NCBI RefSeq assembly: GCF_000208925.1
Contig: NW_001915055.1
Span: 1-31,365, forward strand
Origin: Entamoeba histolytica HM-1:IMSS
Taxonomy: Eukaryota > Evosea > Mastigamoebida > Endamoebidae
Length of the DNA: 31,365 bases
Direction of reading: 5' to 3'
This document shows, one piece after another, positions 17,030-26,469 of this stretch. Each line of letters starts with the position of its first letter. The first letter of the stretch is position 1. The notes beneath the pieces are model-generated. The model worked only from the letters and a program-made list of their open reading frames with translations, searched no databases and was not told the origin of the DNA. The position numbers and the translations under genes were made by a program.

Positions 17030-20000
17030 ATGAGTGATTGTGTTGGTATTGATAACCAACAATTTGTCGAGATTTTTGAAAAGGAATTAATCAAATTTAA
17101 AGAACAAATTGAAGAAGGAAAGAAAAAAGGAAGAATAGAATTAAATCCTGCTACTGTTCAATTATTTAATGGATTAACTAATCCATCATATGGAACAATG
17201 GATATGTTACAAAATGAATTTGAACAAATTAAAAAAATATTAATAAAAGGTAATGAAGAAGAATCAGAGAGTCGAGAAATAGTAAGAACAGAAGTACCAA
17301 TATTACCATTATTTTTCCTTCAATACTGTGCAATTGAAGAGCTTCAATTTGAAAAATTAAGGTATCAATTAGAAATTAATAAATATAATATTCCAGAAGT
17401 ATTAATTACATTGTCATTAGATAAAGTAAAAATTGATAATCTTAGAGAATTTTTAGTTAGTGGAGGAAGTGTAGTTTGGAAACAATTACAATATTTAACA
17501 ATTTCAAATGCAGGCATTAGGTCAATAGATGATGGATTATTTATTGAAGACTTTTTCCCAGAATTATTATTACTTGATCTTAGTAATAATGAAATTGAAG
17601 TATTAGAAAATATTGGAGAAAGACCATTAGAACATCTTAAATTAAATAATAATAAAATAGCATCAATTAGATTAACTGTAGTTGGTTCAATAAGTAAATT
17701 AGAATTAAATGATAATAAAATATCAAATATTTTACCATTAAGTAATTTCTATGGATTAGAAAGGTTATGGTTAGCAAATAATCAAATTAAATATTTTACT
17801 GATTTTGAGAAAGTATTTTCTAAAATGTATAATTTAAAAGATGTTATGTTAAATGGAAATTCAATTTGTGCAGATGACTCTTTTAAAATGAATATATCTA
17901 CTGTAATGCCAATTTTTCAAACAGGAATAACTGCTGATATTACATTAAATGGAGTAAAAATGTCTAAAGATGAACAAAAGAAAGTATTAATGAGATTATC
18001 ATCACGGTCATATTATATGCTTGATGAAATTCTTGATGATAATGAAATTCAAAAAGAAAAAGAAATTGGAAAAAAACAACAAAAAGAAATTGAAATGGAA
18101 AAAAGAAGACTTAGAGAAATGAAAGCTAACTTTAAAGCAGAAAAAGAAGTTAGACTTAAAAAAGAACTTGCTATATGTAATTTTTATCGTAATTTCTTAT
18201 TTATGAGCAGAAAGACTGGATTTGAACAAATGGAAGAAAGACAACGTGGAGAAAATTATTTAAATTATGTGAAAACTTTAATTGAACAAAGTAGAGTTAA
18301 ACAAACATTAAGTCCACTAGAAATAGAAAGTGATGAAAGTGATGAAGAAAGTGATATTGAAATTCAAGCTATTGAAGAAAATGCAGATGGAACTATTCCT
18401 GTATTTAGAATTGATGTTAGTAAATGGGTTGAACAAACATATTTTGATAAACAAATACCTTCTATGGTTAATGTTATGGAGAATGCTAAACAACGTTCAT
18501 TTAACTTTAAATTATTCTTTGAAGAAGAAACAAATAGAATGAGAAAAATTACTGTTGAAATTCCTTTAAGTAGAAAAGAATTTACTGGATATTTTAAAGA
18601 TGTTATTAATCATTTCGATAAACATAAAGCAAATTTCCAACAAAATGATAGAATGAAAGAAGAAAGATGGAAAAGAGTATTAAAAAAGAAAGAAGAAGAA
18701 AATAATCTTTTAGAAGAAGAGAAAAAGAAAGTTAATACATTTAAAGGTGTTAGAAGAGAAATGAATGATGGACATTTAGCACAACGTATAGATGATGCTC
18801 AAGTTAGAGTTAAAAATCAGTTTATTAAATGTGAAGGTAATGCATCAAGATTACTTATTCAAAGTGAAAAAAATACACAAAGGGCAGTATTAAAAGAATT
18901 AGAAAAACCAAAAGAGAAAGGAAATTTAACACATCATAGAAGTGAATTATTTAATAAACCAGAAAATACTTCTTCTATTGAACAAATGATTGATAAACAA
19001 ATTAAAGAAATGAAAGTAAATGAAAGTAAAGAAAGAGTATTTTCTATTGGGTTGTGTAATGATAATGGAACTGAAGAAGCTAAAAAGAGTATTTTATCAT
19101 TAATCAATCAATGCAAACCATTTGATATTAAATCTGAACGTCAAAAAATTCAAAATTCTCGTGGCACTGCTCATAGGCCAAGTGCTTTAATTGGTTATTC
19201 AATGTTATTAAAAGACCAAAAAGATCCTGTTTATGCTACTCGAGCTAAAGTTGAACAAGAAGAACCAAATTTCTTTGGAGAAAAGAAAGAAAAAGAAGAT
19301 ATTGATGTAACAATGGTAAAAATGTTTGGAGTAGAATTCCCATTAAAAGCAATGAGAAAGAGAAGAGGTACAATGAGAGAAAACAGAACTATTCCAAGAA
19401 GAACAGTTGCTTCAAAATTTAGAATTGGAAGACAGGCTCAAAGTGCTTTCATGAAAGTTACTAAACCAACACGTCCAAGAAATGAACTTGTTGAAGATGT
19501 ATTAGCTCGAGTCTCTGAAAATAAAGAAGGGTCTGAAAGTAAAACAAGGATTGTTGTTGGTCGTCAAAGAAGACCAACAGAAGAAAGTATTAAACCTGTT
19601 TTTGATGATGGAACATTACCTCCCGTACCTCCTAAGCCAAGAAGTGGGTTAATGAATGAAAGTGCTCCAAGTTCTGAAGATAACGAAGACAGTCCAATTA
19701 AAAGAAGACCTGTTATTAACATGACTCAACGAGGACAAAGGAATAGTCCCCTTGCTATTCCTCCAGAACAGACATTACAAAATGTTCCTGCTGTACCTAG
19801 TAAACCAACTAGACTTCTCGGTACTGTTCCACCAGAAGAGGTTAGTGATGTACCACCACCTGTTCCATCTAAACCACCTAGGTTGGAACAAAATGAAGTT
19901 CCAAAGGAATCAGAAGAAGAAAAAAGACATAGAGAAGAAGAAAGAAAACAAAAAGAAGAAGAAAAGAGGCAGAAAGAAGAAGAAGATAAAAAACAGAAAG

Positions 20001-22000
20001 AAGCAGAAAAACGACAAAAAGAAGAAGAAAAGAGGTTAAGAGAAGAAGAAAAGAGGTTAAGAGAAGAAGAAAAGAGGCAGAAAGAAGAAGAAAAGAGGCA
20101 GAAAGAAGAAGAAGAAAAGCGACAAAAAGAAGAAGAAAAGAGGTTAAGAGAAGAGGAGAAGTTAAAGAAAAAACAAGAAGAAGATGAACGAAAGAAAATG
20201 AAAGAAGAAATGAAGAAAGCCCAAAAAGAGGAAGAACGACTCAAAAAAGAAGAAAAGAAACAAGAAAAGAAAAGTAAAAAGACTGAAGAGACTAACAACA
20301 ATGAAAATAATGAAGAACTCACTCCTAATACTCCAGCTCAAACCTTCCCAACTCCTGCCGCTGTGTCTAATCCTGTTGATGGAGAATTTAGTAGTAAGGG
20401 AATTGAAACTCCTAAAGAGATTTCATTAGACTTGAATCAGTTGGATTTTGTAAAACAACCAGTTCATCAAGAAGAAGATGAAGAAGACGAAATACCAGCA
20501 CAACCAGTTACAAGAAAAATGGGTAATCTTCTTGGGGCTAGACAACCTAAGAAAGAAATTCACCAACAAGAAGAGCCAGAAGGAGATGAAGAACCAGTTG
20601 AACCTGCATTTGCACATCGAGGATTCCAAATGGGAGTTAGAAAACCACATGTAGTACAACAAATTCCTGTTAATATTTCACCATATACTCCAGAACCACA
20701 CCAAGATGATATACCAGAAGCTACAACCACAACAGAAGAAGGTACTGAAGCACCACCACCACCAGTTCCAGCACCTAGGAGAGGATTAATGCTTGGCAGA
20801 AGAGGAGGTATAAATGAAACAAGTAGTGAAGAATCAACTCAGGAAGAATTGCCCCCACCAGTGCCTGAAAAAACCTACGTAGAACAAGAAGAAGGTACCG
20901 AAGTACCACCACCAGTCCCAGCACCTAGGAGAGGATTAACTCTTGGAAGAAGGTCTACCACAAATATTCCCAGTGAAGACTACCAACAAGAACAGCCAAC
21001 ACCACCACCACCTCCTCCAGAAAACCTGTACAATGAGACACAACAGAGTGATATTGGTGAAGAAGACAAGTTGAATGAAGTGCCACCAGTCCCAGCACCA
21101 AGGAATGGATTGGCTCATGATAGACAAAGTTTTGTAGAAGAACAACCCAAACAATATGAGTCATCACCTCAACCATCTGTTACAGAACCACCTGTACCAG
21201 CTGCTGTGGCTAATCCAATAGACAATGCCTCAACTGGTCCAATTATTACTCCTAAAGAGATTTCATTAGACTTGAATCAGTTGGATTTTGTAAAACAACC
21301 AGTTCATCAAGAAGAAGATGAAGAAGACGAAATACCAGCACAACCAGTTACAAGAAAAATGGGTAATCTTCTTGGGGCTAGACAACCTAAGAAAGAAGTT
21401 TATCAACAAGAAGAGCCAGAAGGAGATGAAGAACCAGTTGAACCTGCATTTGCACATCGAGGATTCCAAATGGGAGTTAGAAAACCACATGTAGTACAAC
21501 AAATTCCTGTTAATATTTCACCATATACTCCAGAACCACACCAAGATGATATACCAGAAGCTACAACCACAACAGAAGAAGGTACTGAAGCACCACCACC
21601 ACCAGTTCCAGCACCTAGGAGAGGATTAATGCTTGGCAGAAGAGATACACAACAAACAACAAGTTCAGAGGAAGGCTTTGTTGACAACCAATATCCAAAT
21701 GCTTATGAACAAACAGCTAGCCAAGAAGAAGGTACTGAAGCACCACCACCAGTCCCAGCACCTAGGAGAGGATTGATGTTGGGTAGACGTTCATCAAGTA
21801 TTTCAAGTGAAGAACAATCATTTGAACAAAACTATGAACAACAATATCCAAATACTGAAGGAGCCATTCACCAAGACGTTTCTCAACAACCTCAAGAAGA
21901 GCAATCAGTAGAACAAAACCAACAACCTCAAAGACAAGGAAGAATAAGTATTGGTAGGAAAGGAGGGAGAAATTCATTCAGTAGAAGAGGTAGAGGATAA
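17030..22000 (+). CDS. LRR, coiled-coil, proline-rich scaffold protein
   Basis: A 1656-residue soluble protein of modular build. A helical N-terminal part precedes SDS22-like leucine-rich repeats (about 148-292), including LLLLDLSNNEIEVLENI and LERLWLANNQIKYF, closed by a cap-like segment. Charged coiled coils follow (about 334-395 and 541-575), with an acidic Ser/Asp/Glu run near 434-450. Past 860 are PPVPPKP and PPVPSKP sites, then a Lys/Glu-rich coiled coil (about 959-1087). The C-terminal third is proline-rich, with four copies of a VPAPRRGL-x-LGRR motif and one degenerate copy, ending in an Arg/Gly/Ser basic tail. PxxP motifs suggest SH3 partners and a cytoskeletal or signalling scaffold. 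No enzymatic domain is seen. Two copies of a 397-bp segment lie within the gene. Confidence 0.93.
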   Translation: MSDCVGIDNQQFVEIFEKELIKFKEQIEEGKKKGRIELNPATVQLFNGLTNPSYGTMDMLQNEFEQIKKILIKGNEEESESREIVRTEVPILPLFFLQYCAIEELQFEKLRYQLEINKYNIPEVLITLSLDKVKIDNLREFLVSGGSVVWKQLQYLTISNAGIRSIDDGLFIEDFFPELLLLDLSNNEIEVLENIGERPLEHLKLNNNKIASIRLTVVGSISKLELNDNKISNILPLSNFYGLERLWLANNQIKYFTDFEKVFSKMYNLKDVMLNGNSICADDSFKMNISTVMPIFQTGITADITLNGVKMSKDEQKKVLMRLSSRSYYMLDEILDDNEIQKEKEIGKKQQKEIEMEKRRLREMKANFKAEKEVRLKKELAICNFYRNFLFMSRKTGFEQMEERQRGENYLNYVKTLIEQSRVKQTLSPLEIESDESDEESDIEIQAIEENADGTIPVFRIDVSKWVEQTYFDKQIPSMVNVMENAKQRSFNFKLFFEEETNRMRKITVEIPLSRKEFTGYFKDVINHFDKHKANFQQNDRMKEERWKRVLKKKEEENNLLEEEKKKVNTFKGVRREMNDGHLAQRIDDAQVRVKNQFIKCEGNASRLLIQSEKNTQRAVLKELEKPKEKGNLTHHRSELFNKPENTSSIEQMIDKQIKEMKVNESKERVFSIGLCNDNGTEEAKKSILSLINQCKPFDIKSERQKIQNSRGTAHRPSALIGYSMLLKDQKDPVYATRAKVEQEEPNFFGEKKEKEDIDVTMVKMFGVEFPLKAMRKRRGTMRENRTIPRRTVASKFRIGRQAQSAFMKVTKPTRPRNELVEDVLARVSENKEGSESKTRIVVGRQRRPTEESIKPVFDDGTLPPVPPKPRSGLMNESAPSSEDNEDSPIKRRPVINMTQRGQRNSPLAIPPEQTLQNVPAVPSKPTRLLGTVPPEEVSDVPPPVPSKPPRLEQNEVPKESEEEKRHREEERKQKEEEKRQKEEEDKKQKEAEKRQKEEEKRLREEEKRLREEEKRQKEEEKRQKEEEEKRQKEEEKRLREEEKLKKKQEEDERKKMKEEMKKAQKEEERLKKEEKKQEKKSKKTEETNNNENNEELTPNTPAQTFPTPAAVSNPVDGEFSSKGIETPKEISLDLNQLDFVKQPVHQEEDEEDEIPAQPVTRKMGNLLGARQPKKEIHQQEEPEGDEEPVEPAFAHRGFQMGVRKPHVVQQIPVNISPYTPEPHQDDIPEATTTTEEGTEAPPPPVPAPRRGLMLGRRGGINETSSEESTQEELPPPVPEKTYVEQEEGTEVPPPVPAPRRGLTLGRRSTTNIPSEDYQQEQPTPPPPPPENLYNETQQSDIGEEDKLNEVPPVPAPRNGLAHDRQSFVEEQPKQYESSPQPSVTEPPVPAAVANPIDNASTGPIITPKEISLDLNQLDFVKQPVHQEEDEEDEIPAQPVTRKMGNLLGARQPKKEVYQQEEPEGDEEPVEPAFAHRGFQMGVRKPHVVQQIPVNISPYTPEPHQDDIPEATTTTEEGTEAPPPPVPAPRRGLMLGRRDTQQTTSSEEGFVDNQYPNAYEQTASQEEGTEAPPPVPAPRRGLMLGRRSSSISSEEQSFEQNYEQQYPNTEGAIHQDVSQQPQEEQSVEQNQQPQRQGRISIGRKGGRNSFSRRGRG
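20408..20804 (+). repeat. intragenic duplicated segment, copy 1
   Basis: It pairs with 21248-21644, an offset of 840 bp. I count three differences in 397 positions, which change Ile-His to Val-Tyr. It encodes the block from TPKEISLDLNQ to RRGLMLGRR. Confidence 0.95.
21248..21644 (+). repeat. intragenic duplicated segment, copy 2
   Basis: Near-identical direct copy of 20408-20804. Flanks are only loosely similar (PAAVSNPVD versus PAAVANPID just upstream), so an older duplication appears to have been homogenised over this core. Confidence 0.95.
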
Positions 22001-22559
22001 AACGCGTTTATTTAAAACCATATTTTTATATTTGTTTTGTTCAATTTCTAAGTTTTATTCTGAATGTACAATGTGCTAGACTTCAGTTTTGTATGTTTTT
22101 TTACCATTAAATGGAATTGAGGGAGAGTAATAAATAATTATTTTGATTTTGTAGCACTTTCATCATTTCAAGTGTTATGACATAAAAATATAACAAACAT
22201 TAAAAAGTGCGGTGTGTTATAAACAATAATAAAAATGGTTTAGCAAAAATAATTGAAGCTCATATAATTACAATTAAAAATATTGAAATAATAATGATAA
22301 AGAGTAATGAAAAAGTTATACCAAAATGACAAAAATGAAGAAATTTATTAAACTATTGTATTTGCTTCTTATTTAACTTTATGTTGTTTCATTAATTTAC
22401 TTTATTGTTTAGTTTATATTACTCTTCATTTAAGCTGATTATTTTATTCTTATATTTATTTTTATTTAAATCAAGTATATTAATATTCTAAAAATGGTTT
22501 AAATATGTTAATAGACAATACTTCTTTAACTATCAATAATTTATAAAAACAATTAACTA
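22001..22559. other. gene-free spacer
   Basis: AT-rich sequence downstream of the LRR gene. It presumably includes that gene's 3' UTR and terminator. I see no open frame or RNA worth reporting. Confidence 0.5.
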
Positions 22560-22640
22560 AATGTTAATAGAACTAGCTTCTATTGTTCCTGGTTCAAGGG
22601 AGACTAACAAAATCTATGAGTCTTCATCTAACAACTCTAT
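22560..22640 (-). repeat. short dispersed repeat, copy A (possible LINE/SINE 3' end)
   Basis: It aligns with 28690-28766 at roughly two thirds identity by eye, in the same orientation (shared pieces TGTTAATA, CTGTTC/TTGTTC, ACTAA, TTTGAG/TATGAG). Read on the minus strand, both give a related short peptide (LVSLEPG versus LVSSEQG) ending near a stop. It lies downstream of the LINE reverse transcriptase fossil in that element's orientation, so it may be the element's 3' end. Confidence 0.35.
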
Positions 22641-22756
22641 GGAGTATGTTTAATTGTGATAAAAGCAGTATTCCATGACATCCATCACATCTTTTATTAC
22701 AATGTTTTTAACTTCTTTAATGATGTCAATCTCAATCTCAATTCTTAATTCTTTTA

Positions 22757-23786
22757 TTAGTCTAATACTTTAAAATATTTTAATGATTCAATTACACATT
22801 CGTGGTTGACAGTGTCATATGTTTTCTTAATGTCATAATATGACTCATCATTTTTGGGGTATTTTTCTTCTTTTTGCTGCTTTAACATATAACTATTAAT
22901 TATTCCTTCTTTATCAGCTAAAGATTGTAATTTACATCCCAGTTGATTATTACTAATTTTCAATGATTCACAATTCATGTTAAGTCTAATGTGAATATTT
23001 TCTTTTAATATGGAGGTAAATACTTTCATAATTACATTTGTACAACTGATATGACGATAATTAGTGACATCGTTCCTATCACCTCCTATGTGGATTAATA
23101 AAGTTCTTCCACTTACCATGTCTAATGTGATGTTTTCAGGGAAGTTCAACCATTCGTTAAAGATATTAAGAATGATTTCTCTTGATGATGACATCCTTTT
23201 CCAATAATACCCATATATAGTGTCTATTCATGGTGCTTTCCAGTTATTTATTTTCATTATACTTAAATTTAATTCATTTATTGTTATTATGACATTATCA
23301 TAGTTGACATATCTTTCATTCCACGAGGTGATTTGTTTTATTTTCCATTTCTCTTTATTTAATATCACCTGTGTTTCATATAACATTTCCATTATTCTAA
23401 AGTAATATCGTTATTTTTGTATATTTCATTATTTGTTTCTTCCTTATTCTAATTTTCTTGTTAGAATCAAACATGATTTTATTTGTATTGATTCTGATTA
23501 TTTCATTTTTATTAAATTTAATTCTTTCTTTGATCATTGTCATCATATATTTTAGGTATTTTATTCTTTCTAGTGCTTTGACTTTTATTCCTTCTTCATC
23601 ATTTTCTTTTAATTTCATGATGCACTTTATTCTGTACCATTTCATTGACCAAATCTTCTAGTCTATTTATTTTCTTTAGGATTTCTTTTATTTCATCAAA
23701 TTTATCTCCTATTATTTTGTTTTGGAGATAGATGTGCATAACCATTGAAATATTCTTCATATCAACTTGTAGTTCATGTATTTTGG
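22757..23786 (-). mobile_element. LINE (non-LTR retrotransposon) reverse transcriptase fossil
   Basis: Read from about 23786 downwards, a Lys/Glu-rich coiled-coil region comes first, shifts frame near 23600, and is followed by a NNWKAP segment interrupted by a stop at the next codon (about 23240). The reverse transcriptase core is in the frame 23194-22757. Recognisable motifs are GRTLLIHIGGDRNDVTNYRH (thumb-proximal fingers region) and YYDIKKTYDTVNHE, the catalytic motif A normally FxDxxKAYD. The palm motif with the YxDD box and the endonuclease are missing, so the copy is 3'-deleted and dead. Entamoeba LINEs of the R4 type have this architecture. The right edge is where similarity fades. Confidence 0.8.
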
Positions 23787-24754
23787 AAACATATGAAAAT
23801 TAAAAAATAGAAATTAGAAATAATGAATAAAAACATAAATAGATAATGATAAATAAAGAGAGAAATGAAATAACAAACATACAATCAAAATATTTTTGTG
23901 TTAAAAATATTGAATTATTGTAAATTTCACATGATCATGAGATTAATTCAAATGTACATAATACAGAAGTATATAACTATAACAATGAAATAGTTTATTT
24001 GATGTAATAAGAATGAATAAGAAGAAATAAGAATATAAAAAGTAACAATCATAATATAAATAAGTGATAATAAAGAAATAAATATAAATAATGGATATAA
24101 CAAATGAGTGTATAACAAATGATATGATATTTAAATAAAATTTGAAATGACATGTATAATGTTGAAACATCATATTTTTCATTTAATTATTTCATTAAAT
24201 AATTGCAATTTGAATAATTTGAATAATTTAATTACTTCATAACTCCAATAATATATTTTATGAATAATTTAATAATGTTCAATATTTTATGTATTATTTG
24301 TTTTATTGAAAATATGTAGAAATACAAATAAATTGATAATAGATTATTCATGAAATACATAATGATAATCAACACAAATGATAATAATATATTTGATGAA
24401 GTATTTTAAGTATGTTTATTATGAAAGAAAAAGGTTTAATGTTTAAACACTGATGAAATGTTTTAATAAACATTAATATAACTTACATTATCATTAGAAA
24501 TAACTAATGAAGTGAATTAAATAATTTATGTATTAAATTGATAAAATAAATTGTTATGATTAATTCTTTCTCTATTTAATTTATTATGACTCAACTTTTA
24601 TACTTCTAATTTTCATTACCAAACTTTATCTTAGAGATAATTCTTTGTATTTGTATGAATTGAATTTATAATAAATTATCAAACAAGTTGTTTCTTAATA
24701 TTTGTCATTAAAATAAAGTTAATTACCATTTATAATTATTTCATATATTCTGTC
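23787..24754. other. gene-free AT-rich region
   Basis: About 970 bp with no supportable gene. The minus-strand frame at 23943-24182 is Ile/Tyr/Phe-rich compositional read-through and is not counted. Confidence 0.55.
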
Positions 24755-25353
24755 TTAGTCTAATGGAACATCCCTATTCTCTATTGTCCATCCTAGATGT
24801 TCTGAAACTCTTCTCCTAACTTTAGCAGGATTTCCAACAGCAATCATATTGTCTGGAACATCATGCGTGACTACACTTCCTGACCCAACAACCGCATTTT
24901 CTCCAATTGTTACACCTGGTAAGATGATTGCACCACATCCTATCCATGCTCCATCCTTGATGGTAATTGGTTTTCCATATGCTGTTCCACCACATGCGTT
25001 TCTGATCTTTGGATCAGTTGAGTGTGTACCACCTATAAGACTAACATTAGGTCCTATCATCACATTATTTCCTATTTTCACTGGTCCACCTTCAAGAATA
25101 TAACAATTAATGTTAATCACTGTGTTGTCTCCAATGTCAATGAAATTCCCTCGTGTGCAATTGAATGGAGCAAAGACATTGCTATTTTCTCCTAAGTGAC
25201 CAACTATTGTTTGAAGGATAAATCTCGTTCATGGTTGAAATCAAATAACTTATTTCCTAATGCAATTGATGCAGCAACTCCATCAGGTGTTGCTGGTATC
25301 ATAATTTTACCTTCTAACATATACTTTGTTTCTTGTTCAGCAGTGGTGTTCAT
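24755..25353 (-). pseudogene. hexapeptide acetyltransferase (maltose/galactoside O-acetyltransferase type), frameshifted
   Basis: Homology starts at an ATG whose complement ends at 25353 (MNTTAEQETKYMLEGK) and runs to the TAA at 24755, about 199 codons, the normal length for this family. The first 49 codons end at a TAG near 25205. The rest continues in another frame from about VGHLGENSNVF onward, so one frameshift separates the parts. The second part has clear left-handed beta-helix hexapeptides (VKIGNNVMIGPNV, AWIGCGAIILPGVTIGENAVVGSGSVV), the GGTHSTDP region with the catalytic His, and the VGNPAKVRR C-terminal signature. These enzymes transfer acetyl from acetyl-CoA to sugars. Bacterial homologues are closest in style, so lateral transfer is plausible. 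A sequencing error could mimic the break. Confidence 0.85.
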
Positions 25354-25516
25354 CTAGTGTTTTATTGATTTATTATTTGTAGTATTGATTCTCATAAAAA
25401 CAATATATTCAAAACTATAACAAAATTTTGTTTAGTTGGAACTTCAATACCACCGAAATTTATGACAATTTTATTTTATTTGAAATTTCCTTATTTTCTA
25501 TACTTCATAAAGAATT

Positions 25517-25526
25517 ATATATAAAC
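25517..25526 (+). promoter_or_regulatory. TATA-like element of the aldo-keto reductase
   Basis: TATATATAAA about 25 bp upstream of the start codon, a spacing usual for the short leaders of Entamoeba mRNAs. No GAAC element is fused to it. Confidence 0.4.
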
Positions 25527-25551
25527 AGCAAAAAGAAAGAATAAATAGGAG

Positions 25552-26469
25552 ATGGACTTTTACTTTACATTAAACAATGGTTATAAAATTCCTAAACTTG
25601 GACTTGGAACATGGATGTCAGCGAATGGAGAAGTTGGAAAAGCAGTAGAGATTGCGATAAAGAATGGATATCGACATATTGATTGTGCAAAAGCATATGG
25701 AAATGAGAAAGAGGTTGGAGATGGGATTAAGAGTGCTATAGCAAAGGGGTATGTTAAAAGAGAGGAATTATTTGTTACAACCAAATTATGGAGTACTGAT
25801 AAACATAAAGAAGATGTTCGACCAGCATGTCTTGAATCATTAAAGAAATTACAATTAGAATATCTTGATCTTTATATTATTCATATTCCATTAACAGCAG
25901 ATAAGAAAACAGGAGAATTTACTGAAGAAATAATTCCAATTGAAGAAACATGGAGAGAAATGGAGAAATTAGTTGAAGAAGGATTAGTTAAAAGTATTGG
26001 AGTATCTAATTTCAATATTAAAAAGTTAGAAGAGTTATTAGCTATTGCTAAAATCCAACCAGCAGTTAATCAATTTGAATTTCATATTTATTATCAACGA
26101 CCAAAATTACACCAATTCTGTAAAAAACATAATATTCATATCACAGGATATTGTCCATTAGGAAATCCAGGAATTAGTTCAGGAGTTCCAGCGCCATTTG
26201 AGAATGAAGTTGTTAAGGCTATTGCAAAGAAACACAATAAGAAAGCAGCACAAATTTGTATTAAATTCAGTATTGCAAGTGGACATTCAGTCATTCCTAA
26301 ATCAGTTCATGAAGAAAGAATTAAAGAGAATGGAGAAGTATTTGACTTTGAACTTGATGAAGAAGATATGGAGAAATTAAGAGGATTAGACAAGAACATA
26401 AAAGTCTGTGATATGTCGTTTTATTTTAAGGACGAAAACAAAAGAAAAGAGTTTTGGGATGATGAATAA
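25552..26469 (+). CDS. aldo-keto reductase
   Basis: A 305-residue NADPH-dependent cytosolic oxidoreductase that reduces aldehydes and sugars. The TIM-barrel start NGYKIPKLGLGTW is canonical. The catalytic tetrad is visible: Asp44 and Tyr49 in HIDCAKAYGNE, Lys78 in TTKLW, and His111 in DLYIIHIP. Other family signatures are VKSIGVSNFNIKKLEELL and the cofactor-binding VIPKSVHEERIKENGEVFDF. The substrate is not deducible; aldose reductase-like is the nearest description. A TATATATAAA box at 25517-25526 lies about 25 bp upstream of the ATG, and the sequence AGGAG just before the ATG is not meaningful in a eukaryote. The divergent neighbour is the broken acetyltransferase, 198 bp away. Confidence 0.95.
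   Translation: MDFYFTLNNGYKIPKLGLGTWMSANGEVGKAVEIAIKNGYRHIDCAKAYGNEKEVGDGIKSAIAKGYVKREELFVTTKLWSTDKHKEDVRPACLESLKKLQLEYLDLYIIHIPLTADKKTGEFTEEIIPIEETWREMEKLVEEGLVKSIGVSNFNIKKLEELLAIAKIQPAVNQFEFHIYYQRPKLHQFCKKHNIHITGYCPLGNPGISSGVPAPFENEVVKAIAKKHNKKAAQICIKFSIASGHSVIPKSVHEERIKENGEVFDFELDEEDMEKLRGLDKNIKVCDMSFYFKDENKRKEFWDDE

Noticed and set aside
19726..20322. 198-residue antisense frame rich in Ser and Phe
   Set aside because: Shadow of the Lys/Glu coiled coil of the scaffold gene on the plus strand.
20426..21977. Several minus-strand frames, two of them near-identical
   Set aside because: They are antisense shadows of the duplicated 397-bp segment; their similarity follows from the duplication.
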